Notes under the pieces: generated by a model
The model's database searches: none
What the model was told of the DNA's origin: nothing
What the model saw: the letters and a program-made list of their open reading frames with translations, nothing else
NCBI GenBank assembly: GCA_018065365.1
Contig: JAGHTH010000012.1
Coordinates: 1 to 13,894 of the forward strand
Length of the DNA stretch: 13,894 bases
Source: Candidatus Coliplasma caballi
Lineage (GTDB): Bacteria > Bacillota > Clostridia > Oscillospirales > CAG-382
Reading direction: 5' to 3'
Made by a program: the position numbers and the translations under genes
In this document: piece after piece, positions 7,253 through 13,894 of the stretch
Layout of the letters: each line of letters opens with the position of its first letter
How positions within the stretch are numbered: the stretch's first letter is position 1

Positions 7253-7960
7253 ATGATCCGCTTTACGAATGTTTCATTTTCCTATCCGGACGGTACGGAG
7301 GCACTTCACGACGTGTCTCTCCGCATTGACGACGGCGAATTCGTTTTTCTGGTCGGCCCTTCCGGAGCCGGAAAAACCTCTTTGACCAAGCTTCTGTTCT
7401 GCGAGCAGCGCGCGCAGGCGGGTACGGTGGAGGTCAACGGGTTTCAACTCAATAAACTGCGTTCGCGCAAAATTCCGTTTCTGCGCCGCACGCTCGGAAT
7501 CGTTTTCCAGGATTTCCGGTTATTCGAAAACAAAACCGTTTACGAGAACGTCGCGTTTGCGATGCGCGTGATTAACGCGCCGACCGCGCTGATCCGGAAA
7601 CGCGTCCCCTCTTTCCTTTCTCTCGTGGGACTTTCGGACAAAGCGGATTCTTTCCCGAAGCAGCTTTCCGGCGGCGAACAGCAGCGTGTCGCGTTGGCGC
7701 GTGCTTTGGTCAACAACCCTGCCGCGATCATCGCGGACGAACCGACCGGCAGTATCGACAACGAATTGCGCGACGATATTATGAATCTTCTGATCCGTGT
7801 CAACAAGATCGGCAAAAAGACGGTCATCGTCATTACGCACGACACCGATCTGCTGCGGCGCTATTCTTTCCGCACGATTGAGCTTTGCAACGGCCGCATC
7901 ATTTCCGACCAGGTCGGGTTTGACGGGTATCATCAGGTTTTGGACGGAGGTGAGGACTGA
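7253..7960 (+). CDS. ftsE: Cell-division ATP-binding protein FtsE
   Basis: 235-residue cytosolic ATPase that pairs with FtsX to form an ABC-type complex. The complex does not transport; it drives conformational control of cell-wall hydrolases. Walker A is GPSGAGKT (35-42), Q-loop Gln86, signature LSGGE (138-142), Walker B IIADEP with Glu163, and switch His196, all intact. FRLFENKTVYENVAFAMRV is typical of FtsE. The start is chosen because MIRFTNVSF begins the conserved first strand; the ribosome site is weak (GGTG about 10 bases upstream), hinting at dependence on translation of the upstream gene. The TGA overlaps the ftsX ATG by one base (TGATG), so the two are translationally coupled. The family is secure. 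Confidence 0.96.
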   Translation: MIRFTNVSFSYPDGTEALHDVSLRIDDGEFVFLVGPSGAGKTSLTKLLFCEQRAQAGTVEVNGFQLNKLRSRKIPFLRRTLGIVFQDFRLFENKTVYENVAFAMRVINAPTALIRKRVPSFLSLVGLSDKADSFPKQLSGGEQQRVALARALVNNPAAIIADEPTGSIDNELRDDIMNLLIRVNKIGKKTVIVITHDTDLLRRYSFRTIELCNGRIISDQVGFDGYHQVLDGGED

Positions 7961-8916
7961 TGCGTTTCTTCCGTTCCATGAGATACCACATCTCGCAGGG
8001 ATTCAAAAGCATCTTCCGCAACGGCGTCATGACGGTCGCCTCGATCCTAATCCTTGTTTCCTGCATGGTCATTCTCGGCACGTTTTATCTGATCATCAGC
8101 AATATCGACGAAAACTTCAATAATATGAAGGATCTGAACGTCATCGAGGTCCGTGTTCCCGTTACCTATTCGGAAGAACAGACCGAGGAAGTCAGAGCCG
8201 GTCTGCAAAAGATCTGCGATGAAAAAGAGATCATTCCGGGCGATCCCGTATATATTTCCAAAGAAGAACACCTCGCAAGATTCAAGGAACTCTACGGCGA
8301 TCAGGAGTGGAGCGATTTCTTCAACGAAGAACTCAACCCGCTTCGCCCGAGCTTTGAGATCACGTTCGATCATCTTTCCGATATCACGGAAGTCGTTCGC
8401 ATCGTTTCCGCGATCGAAGGGATCACCCTGTCCAACGGTGCCGCCGCGATCGCGCCTTCCAACATCAAGTCGTGTGTGGAAGTTTACCGCAACGTCATGA
8501 GCGTCAAAAAAACGCTTTACACCGTCGGGCTCTGGATGATGGGAATTCTGCTCATCATTTCACTGTTCGTCATCATCAACACCATCAAGCTCGGAATTCA
8601 CGGCCGCCGCAACGAGATCATGTTCATGCGCTACTGCGGCGCCACCAAGCACTTTATCAGAATGCCGTTCCTGATCGAAGGCGGTCTGATCGGTATTTTC
8701 TCGGCGATCATCGCGTTCGGGATCGAATACCTGCTTTATACCTACGCGCTCGTCGGACTCGTCCGTTCTTCGACCTCGGTCATTTCCGGATCCGGCATCA
8801 CGGTTTCGCCGTATCTTTCTCACGCGCCTGTTTTGGGCGTTCTGTTCTTAATCATCGGTTTGTTCGCCGGTGTCATCGCGGGCAGAATCTCCTTAAAGAA
8901 GTATCTGAAAGTCTAA
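7960..8916 (+). CDS. ftsX: Cell-division membrane protein FtsX
   Basis: 318-residue permease-like partner of FtsE. There are four membrane segments, near 23-47, 185-208, 236-262 and 288-310, with one large extracytoplasmic domain between the first and second (about 50-180), the part that contacts wall hydrolases in characterised systems. The cytoplasmic coupling loop RRNEIMFMRYCGATKHFIRM (216-235) followed by PFLIEG is the FtsX hallmark. GGAGGTGAGG lies directly before the ATG within the end of ftsE. The next gene, a coiled-coil M23 peptidase, starts 34 bases downstream and is the likely client. Confidence 0.96.
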   Translation: MRFFRSMRYHISQGFKSIFRNGVMTVASILILVSCMVILGTFYLIISNIDENFNNMKDLNVIEVRVPVTYSEEQTEEVRAGLQKICDEKEIIPGDPVYISKEEHLARFKELYGDQEWSDFFNEELNPLRPSFEITFDHLSDITEVVRIVSAIEGITLSNGAAAIAPSNIKSCVEVYRNVMSVKKTLYTVGLWMMGILLIISLFVIINTIKLGIHGRRNEIMFMRYCGATKHFIRMPFLIEGGLIGIFSAIIAFGIEYLLYTYALVGLVRSSTSVISGSGITVSPYLSHAPVLGVLFLIIGLFAGVIAGRISLKKYLKV

Positions 8917-8950
8917 ACTCCCCTCCCTATTATCAGAAAGAAGAATTTTC

Positions 8951-10249
8951 ATGCGTCAGTTTTTCAAAAAAGCATTGATCCTGTTGTTGTGTCTTTCCGT
9001 TCTGCTTACGGTCGTTCTTGTCTGCCAGGAAAAGAGCGGCAGCGCGAACGTTGACGCCGCGCGCACCGTTGCGGACGTTGACAAAGACATCAAAGAGGTT
9101 GAGGCGCTGATCAACAAGATCAAAGCCGAAATGCAGGATCTTAAAAGCAAGATCGCAGCGTTGGACAAGCAAACGGTCTCCAATGAACAAAAAGCGCAGC
9201 TTCTCGCGCAGCAGGTTCTCACGCTGGAAACCGAAATGGAGCTCAACGAATCCATGCTTCAATCCTGCGATATGAAACGCAGCACCGCCATGGCGGAGCG
9301 GATCATCGTTGAAAATGAATACCAGTATTACCAGGAACTGTTTTCGGAACTGATGCGTTTCATCTATGAAAACGGCACCATGACCGATTTCGAACTGCTG
9401 TTTACGTCCGGAAGTCTGACCGATTATCTGACCAGACGGGACGATTTCAACTCGATCATGGACTGCGTCAACGATATGACCGAGTCCATCGCGGCATCCA
9501 AAAGCCATTTGGAAGATCTGGAACTCGAATATCAGGAAGCCGCCGACAAATACCAGGAAGTGCTCGACGAACTTGACGAGAGCAAAAAGGAACTTCTTGC
9601 GGCGCAGGAAGAATTAGAGCAATACGCCGACGAGATCGGCTCCACTTCCGAAGCGATCACGAAGAAATACGCCGAACTGAGCGAAACGCTTTCGGAAGCG
9701 CAGGCAAAACTCAAAAAGTTGAGAGAAGAACGCGAGGTGTTGTATCAGAAGCAGCAGTCCTCCACTTCCCGCAGCGACTACATCGCGCCGACCAAAACCT
9801 CCTCCAAGGGCTTTGCATGGCCGTTGGAAATGGGCATCTCTTACCGCATCTCGAGCTATTTTGCCACCCGTACCAACCCGATTACGGGACAAGGAACGGA
9901 ATTCCACCAGGGGCTTGACATTGCCTGCAATAAGGGTACGCGCATTCTCGCTTCCAAAGCCGGAGTCGTTACCAAAGCAGCCGAGTACGGCGGATACGGT
10001 AACTGCGTGATCATTTATCATGGTGTTGATTCCAATGGCAGATCCATTACGACGTTATACGGCCACGCAAGCCAGTTGAAGTGTGTCAGAAATCAGCAGG
10101 TCAAGCAAGGCGACGTGATCGCTTTGGTCGGCTCTACGGGAAGATCGACGGGCAACCACCTGCATTTCTCCGTGCTGATCAACGACGAATACGTCGATCC
10201 GGACGATTACCTGCCGGACGGGTACTATAAGAAGATGCCGAATTCGTGA
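8951..10249 (+). CDS. Coiled-coil M23 peptidoglycan endopeptidase (EnvC/PcsB-like position)
   Basis: 432-residue exported protein expected to cut peptidoglycan cross-links. It has a basic start, then a hydrophobic segment (about 8-24) that may be a signal peptide or an anchor. Two long charged coiled coils follow (about 40-125 and 175-268), separated by an EnvC-like segment with LLFTSGSLTDYL (149-160). A short linker leads to an M23 domain (about 315-420). The zinc and catalytic residues are present: His319 and Asp323 (HQGLD), His372 (YGHAS), and His403 and His405 (HLH). So, unlike E. coli EnvC, whose M23 domain lacks these residues and only activates amidases, this protein should be an active hydrolase. 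Its place after ftsEX suggests control by that complex, with the coiled coil as the contact. Only a weak A/G-rich ribosome site precedes the ATG. Confidence 0.92.
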   Translation: MRQFFKKALILLLCLSVLLTVVLVCQEKSGSANVDAARTVADVDKDIKEVEALINKIKAEMQDLKSKIAALDKQTVSNEQKAQLLAQQVLTLETEMELNESMLQSCDMKRSTAMAERIIVENEYQYYQELFSELMRFIYENGTMTDFELLFTSGSLTDYLTRRDDFNSIMDCVNDMTESIAASKSHLEDLELEYQEAADKYQEVLDELDESKKELLAAQEELEQYADEIGSTSEAITKKYAELSETLSEAQAKLKKLREEREVLYQKQQSSTSRSDYIAPTKTSSKGFAWPLEMGISYRISSYFATRTNPITGQGTEFHQGLDIACNKGTRILASKAGVVTKAAEYGGYGNCVIIYHGVDSNGRSITTLYGHASQLKCVRNQQVKQGDVIALVGSTGRSTGNHLHFSVLINDEYVDPDDYLPDGYYKKMPNS

Positions 10250-10250
10250 C

Positions 10251-10257
10251 GGAGGGG
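10251..10257 (+). promoter_or_regulatory. Ribosome binding site fixing the start of the S41 peptidase gene
   Basis: GGAGGGG lies 6 bases before ATG 10264. An in-frame GTG at 10246 sits upstream of this site and would make it part of the coding sequence, so the ATG is the likelier start. Confidence 0.8.
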
Positions 10258-10263
10258 TTCACA

Positions 10264-11520
10264 ATGGATGAAAACGAAGTCCTTCCCGGCTCTGTCGAAG
10301 AAAACACCCAGGAAAGCAAAAAAGTAAAAAAGCAAAAAAAGATTCCCCTGTTTTCGGCGATCGTTCTTGCTTTGATCCTTTGCGTCGGCGTATTCATTTC
10401 GACGTTCACGATCATGCAGACGCGTTTGGACGCCAAAGTCGCGGAAAAAGAGCGGGAACTCAACCGTTATTCCAAATTCGGCGCGCTGATCGACTTTGTG
10501 GAGGAGCAGTACGTCAGAGGGATTGACGAAAACGAACTCTTTGAAGACGCTTACGCTGCCATTCTGGACGGCACGAAGGATCCCTATTCCTGCTATATGA
10601 CCGCAGAGGAATACGAGGAATACAGCAGCGATCGCTCCGGATCATACGTCGGGATCGGTGTCAACGTCATTTTCGACAGCGACGAGGGCGTTATGCGCGT
10701 TTTCCGCGTTACCCCCGATTCCCCTGCCGAAAAGGCGGGCATCAAACCGGGCGATCTGATTACCAAAGTCGGAAAAATATCTGTATCGCAGGAAACCTAT
10801 AATGACGCGGTCGAATCGGTCAAAGGAGAGCGCGGCACAACCGTTACGCTGTCTGTCCGACGCGGGCAAAAAGAACTGCCGTTTACGGTTACGCGCGACG
10901 TCTGCCCTACCGTCGAAGTCATTTACGAAAAAATCGAAACGACGGCGTATATCCAGATTCTTTCGTTCCGCACGACCGTCGCGGTCGAACAGTTTTCGAA
11001 CGCTTTGAAGAAAGCGAAACTCGACGGCTGCACGTCCTATCTGTTCGACGTCCGGAACAATCCGGGCGGAGATCTCGGCGTGATCTGCGATATTCTCGAT
11101 CAGTTGATCAAGAAAGCCGTTCTCGTGCACATGGTGGACGCCAAAGGCAACGATACGACCAGAGAAACCAAAACGGACGCGTTTTTGGACGCGCCGATGG
11201 CAGTCTTATGCAATAAAAATTCCGCAAGCGCCGCCGAACTCTTTACGGCAGACCTGCGGGATAACAAGCACGCTTACATCGTCGGGAAAACGACCTACGG
11301 AAAAGGAACGATGCAGACCATCCGTCAATTGACCGACGGCAGTGCGATCAAATTGACCAACCGCTATTACAATCCGACCTCCAACGTCAGTTACGACGGG
11401 ATCGGCATCAAACCCGATCTGGAAGTCGAACTTCCCGGCGGTCCCGACAGCAGCCATTACCTGCTGACGCACGAGGAAGATACGCAATTACAGGCGGCAT
11501 TGGATTATTTACGGAAATAA
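10264..11520 (+). CDS. Membrane-anchored S41 C-terminal processing peptidase with PDZ domain
   Basis: 418-residue serine protease of the CtpA/CtpB/Prc family, acting outside the membrane. An acidic then Lys-rich cytosolic start (1-26) precedes one membrane anchor (about 27-51). A PDZ domain lies at about 118-199 (SYVGIGVNVIF; SPAEKAGIKPGDLI) and the catalytic domain follows. Ser322 (NSASAAE), Lys347 (YGKG) and Gln351 match the family Ser-Lys-Gln arrangement in spacing (25 and 4 residues). The substrate-domain motif FDVRNNPGGDL is present at about 261-271. An upstream GTG at 10246 would add six residues, but the ribosome site argues for the ATG. The gene starts 14 bases after the M23 gene. Related proteases (E. 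coli Prc, Pseudomonas CtpA) degrade wall hydrolases, so the neighbour is a plausible substrate; that is inference. Confidence 0.95.
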   Translation: MDENEVLPGSVEENTQESKKVKKQKKIPLFSAIVLALILCVGVFISTFTIMQTRLDAKVAEKERELNRYSKFGALIDFVEEQYVRGIDENELFEDAYAAILDGTKDPYSCYMTAEEYEEYSSDRSGSYVGIGVNVIFDSDEGVMRVFRVTPDSPAEKAGIKPGDLITKVGKISVSQETYNDAVESVKGERGTTVTLSVRRGQKELPFTVTRDVCPTVEVIYEKIETTAYIQILSFRTTVAVEQFSNALKKAKLDGCTSYLFDVRNNPGGDLGVICDILDQLIKKAVLVHMVDAKGNDTTRETKTDAFLDAPMAVLCNKNSASAAELFTADLRDNKHAYIVGKTTYGKGTMQTIRQLTDGSAIKLTNRYYNPTSNVSYDGIGIKPDLEVELPGGPDSSHYLLTHEEDTQLQAALDYLRK

Positions 11521-11563
11521 AACATCGACTATAAACATTCATTTTTCAAGGAGAAAAAAGAAA

Positions 11564-12037
11564 ATGGCAAAACAGACCATCGTATCCCATGAGGGCTTTG
11601 AAAAACTCCGCAACGAGTTGGAATTTCTCAAAACCGTAAAACGTAAAGAAATCGCACAGGCGATCCAGAAGGCGCGCGAATACGGCGACCTTTCGGAGAA
11701 CAGCGAGTACGATGAAGCAAAAAATGAGCAGGCGGAAATCGAAACCAAAATCGCCGCTCTGGAAGAAACGCTTGCAAACATCGTCGTTATGGATGACGCC
11801 GCGCTCGGTACCGATAAGGTTTCCGTCGGCAACACGGTCGATATCCATTGTGTCGATGATAAAAAGGACTACACCTACAAGATCGTCGCTTCGGCTGAAG
11901 CAGACCCGCTCGAAGGCAGAATCAGCGATGACTGCCCGCTCGGAAAAACGCTTCTCGGAATGAAACAAGGCGACACGATCAGCGTTGAAACCCCCATGGG
12001 CATCCGCAGATTTACCATTACCGAAATCACAAAGTAA
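11564..12037 (+). CDS. greA: Transcription elongation factor GreA
   Basis: 157-residue factor that enters the RNA polymerase secondary channel and stimulates cleavage of backtracked RNA. The N-terminal coiled coil (about 8-75) has the tip motif GDLSENSEYDEAK with Asp42 and Glu45, the metal-binding acidic pair. The C-terminal FKBP-like domain has the family pattern PLGKTLLGMKQGD near 125-137. The length is standard. AAGGAG (11548-11553) is 10 bases before the ATG. A 43-base gap separates it from the S41 gene, with no terminator and no clear promoter, so it may share that transcript. lysS follows after 14 bases. Confidence 0.97.
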   Translation: MAKQTIVSHEGFEKLRNELEFLKTVKRKEIAQAIQKAREYGDLSENSEYDEAKNEQAEIETKIAALEETLANIVVMDDAALGTDKVSVGNTVDIHCVDDKKDYTYKIVASAEADPLEGRISDDCPLGKTLLGMKQGDTISVETPMGIRRFTITEITK

Positions 12038-12051
12038 AGGATTATTGCAAA

Positions 12052-13894
12052 ATGGCAGAACAGAATATGCCGATGGCAGAAGAAAATCTTTCCGATCTCG
12101 TCCGCGTTCGCAGACAAAAGCTTTCAGATCTTAAGGAAGCGGGAAAAGATCCTTTTGTCATTACGAAATACGACGTTTCGCACCACAGCACCGAAATCAA
12201 GGATCAGTTTGAAGCCCTGGAAAACCAGCACGTTTCGATCGCGGGACGTCTGATCTCCAAACGTGTCATGGGAAAAGCTTCCTTCTGCCACGTTCAGGAT
12301 CTGACCGGAACGATCCAGTGCTACGTCGCGCGCGACAGCATCGGAGAAGATCCGTATTCGGATTTCAAAAAGACCGATATCGGCGATATCGTCGGCGTCA
12401 AGGGATTCGTTTTCAAAACGAAAATGGGAGAGATCTCCGTTCACGCGGAGGAAATCACGCTGCTTTCCAAAAACCTCCAGCCCCTGCCGGAGAAGTTCCA
12501 CGGACTGACCAACACCGATATGCGTTACCGTCAGCGCTACGTGGATCTGATCAGCAATCCCGAGGTCAAGGAAACGTTCATCAAGCGTTCCCGCATCATC
12601 AGCGGCATCCGCAATTACCTCGAGAAACTGAACTTCATTGAAGTGGAAACGCCGATGCTGGTCGCAAATGCCGGCGGTGCCGCCGCAAGACCGTTTGGCA
12701 CCCACTACAACGCGCTGGATGAAGACGTAAAGCTTCGTATCAGTCTGGAACTGTATCTGAAAAGATTGATCGTAGGCGGGCTTGAGCGCGTTTATGAGAT
12801 CGGCCGCGTATTCCGCAACGAAGGCGTTGACACGCGCCATAACCCCGAATTCACGCTGATGGAGCTTTACCAGGCATACACCGATTATCACGGTATGATG
12901 GATCTGACCGAGGATATGTTCCGCACGCTCGCAAAAGACGTTTGCGGCGGTACGACCATCACCTACGGCGAGCACGAGATCGATCTCGGCAAACCGTTCC
13001 GCCGTCTGACCATGATCGACGCGGTCAAAGAAGCGACCGGCATTGATTTTGACGACGTTCCGGACACCGCCGCGGCAAAAAAACTTGCCGACGAGCGAAA
13101 CATTGCTTATGAAGAACGCCACGCAAAAGGCGATATTCTCAACCTGTTCTTTGAGGAATACTGCGAAGACACGCTGATCCAGCCGACGTTCATCATGGAT
13201 CATCCCGTCGAGGTCTCCCCTCTTACCAAGAGAAAGCCCGACAAACCCGATTACGTGGAACGGTTTGAACTGTATATCAACGGTTGGGAAATGTGCAACG
13301 CTTACTCCGAGCTGAACGATCCGATCGATCAGCGCGAACGTTTCAAGGCGCAGGATGCCGCCGCGGCAGCCGGCGATGAGGAAGCCAACCACACCGATGA
13401 GGATTTCCTGAACGCGTTGGAGATCGGTATGCCTCCCACGGGCGGTATCGGCTACGGCATCGACCGTCTCGTGATGCTATTAACCAACAGCGCCGCGATC
13501 CGCGACGTGTTATTGTTCCCGACCATGAAGAGTCTGGACGCGGACAAGAAAGCCGACAAACCCGCGGAAGCAAGCGCAGCGCCCGAAAAAGAGGAAGTCA
13601 TTGATTTTTCGAACGTTGTCATCGAGCCGATGTTTGAAGATTACGTGGATTTTGATACGTTCTCGAAGTCCGATTTCCGCGCGGTCAAAGTGCTTGCCTG
13701 TGAGGCGGTACCGAAGTCCAAAAAGCTTTTGAAATTCACGCTGAACGACGGTACCGGGACGGAGCGCATCATCCTTTCCGGCATCCACGCGTTCTACGAG
13801 CCGGAAGATTTGATCGGCAAAACTCTGATTGCTATCACCAATTTGCCTCCAAGACCGATGATGGGCATTGACTCGTGTGGAATGCTTCTTTCCG
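12052..13894 (+). CDS. lysS: Lysyl-tRNA synthetase (class II) with C-terminal tRNA-binding domain, 3' end cut by window edge
   Basis: Charges tRNA-Lys in the cytosol. 614 residues are visible with no stop before the edge. The N-terminal OB-fold anticodon-binding domain is at about 60-155. The class II core has motif 1 near 182-203, motif 2 RVYEIGRVFRNEG (246-258) followed by HNPEFT, and motif 3 GIGYGIDRL near 465-473. The normal LysRS end RDVLLFPTMKSL falls at 484-495, where most bacterial enzymes stop. Here the frame continues through a charged linker (about 496-525) into a domain starting near 530. That domain has the pattern FSKSDFRAVKVLACEAVPKS, then KLLKF, ILSGI, YEPEDLIGK and PRPMMGIDSCGMLL. 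This resembles the MetRS C-terminal/EMAP-II/Trbp111 tRNA-binding OB fold. The SD-like AAAGGA overlaps the greA stop, so the two genes are probably coupled. Confidence 0.95.
   Translation, partial: MAEQNMPMAEENLSDLVRVRRQKLSDLKEAGKDPFVITKYDVSHHSTEIKDQFEALENQHVSIAGRLISKRVMGKASFCHVQDLTGTIQCYVARDSIGEDPYSDFKKTDIGDIVGVKGFVFKTKMGEISVHAEEITLLSKNLQPLPEKFHGLTNTDMRYRQRYVDLISNPEVKETFIKRSRIISGIRNYLEKLNFIEVETPMLVANAGGAAARPFGTHYNALDEDVKLRISLELYLKRLIVGGLERVYEIGRVFRNEGVDTRHNPEFTLMELYQAYTDYHGMMDLTEDMFRTLAKDVCGGTTITYGEHEIDLGKPFRRLTMIDAVKEATGIDFDDVPDTAAAKKLADERNIAYEERHAKGDILNLFFEEYCEDTLIQPTFIMDHPVEVSPLTKRKPDKPDYVERFELYINGWEMCNAYSELNDPIDQRERFKAQDAAAAAGDEEANHTDEDFLNALEIGMPPTGGIGYGIDRLVMLLTNSAAIRDVLLFPTMKSLDADKKADKPAEASAAPEKEEVIDFSNVVIEPMFEDYVDFDTFSKSDFRAVKVLACEAVPKSKKLLKFTLNDGTGTERIILSGIHAFYEPEDLIGKTLIAITNLPPRPMMGIDSCGMLLS

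Noticed and set aside
12124..13392. A 422-codon minus-strand open frame antisense to lysS
   Set aside because: Mirror of lysS codon bias. The plus strand encodes all class II synthetase motifs over the same bases.

Overview
This window looks like chromosomal DNA from a Gram-positive, low-to-mid GC Clostridia-type bacterium (Bacillota). The evidence is strong AAGGAG-type Shine-Dalgarno sites, textbook sigma-A promoters, a heterodimeric MarR-controlled ABC exporter, an FtsEX module with a coiled-coil M23 hydrolase instead of a Gram-negative set, and the greA-lysS pair common in Firmicutes. The order or family cannot be fixed from sequence alone. No rRNA, tRNA, CRISPR array, insertion sequence or phage gene was seen.

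Layout, left to right. (1) 1-917, plus strand: the 3' three quarters of glyA (serine hydroxymethyltransferase), ending at a hairpin terminator (938-979) that also serves the convergent operon. (2) 989-5334, minus strand: a three-gene operon, marR-like regulator then two ABC exporter half-transporters. It has a near-consensus promoter overlaid by AGTTAA-type inverted repeats, so autorepression is likely. The two exporter subunits are complementary: one has a degenerate ATP site (Asp for the catalytic Glu, Gln for the switch His), the other the altered LSQGQ signature, as in TM287/288-, BmrCD- and LmrCD-type exporters. (3) 5335-6147: a gene-poor stretch between divergent operons. It holds a possible 42-residue membrane peptide on the minus strand, an imperfect hairpin, an AT-rich block and the promoter of the next operon. 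(4) 6148-11520, plus strand: a CdaR/PucR-type regulator with a sugar-diacid-recognition-like N-terminus, then ftsE, ftsX, a secreted or membrane-anchored coiled-coil M23 endopeptidase with its metal site intact, and a membrane-anchored PDZ/S41 protease. (5) 11564-13894, plus strand: greA and lysS. No terminator was seen between the S41 gene and greA, so read-through is possible.

How the parts may work together: FtsE and FtsX form a membrane machine that in other bacteria gates cell-wall hydrolases from inside the cell. The M23 gene directly downstream is the natural client, and the S41 protease could process or remove it. The CdaR-like gene at the head of the run, behind its own promoter, could tie this wall-cutting module to a metabolite signal; this is inference from gene order.

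The most unusual item is lysS. Its reading frame runs past the normal end of LysRS, through a charged Ala/Glu/Lys linker, into an EMAP-II/MetRS-C-terminal-like tRNA-binding domain, still open at the window edge.
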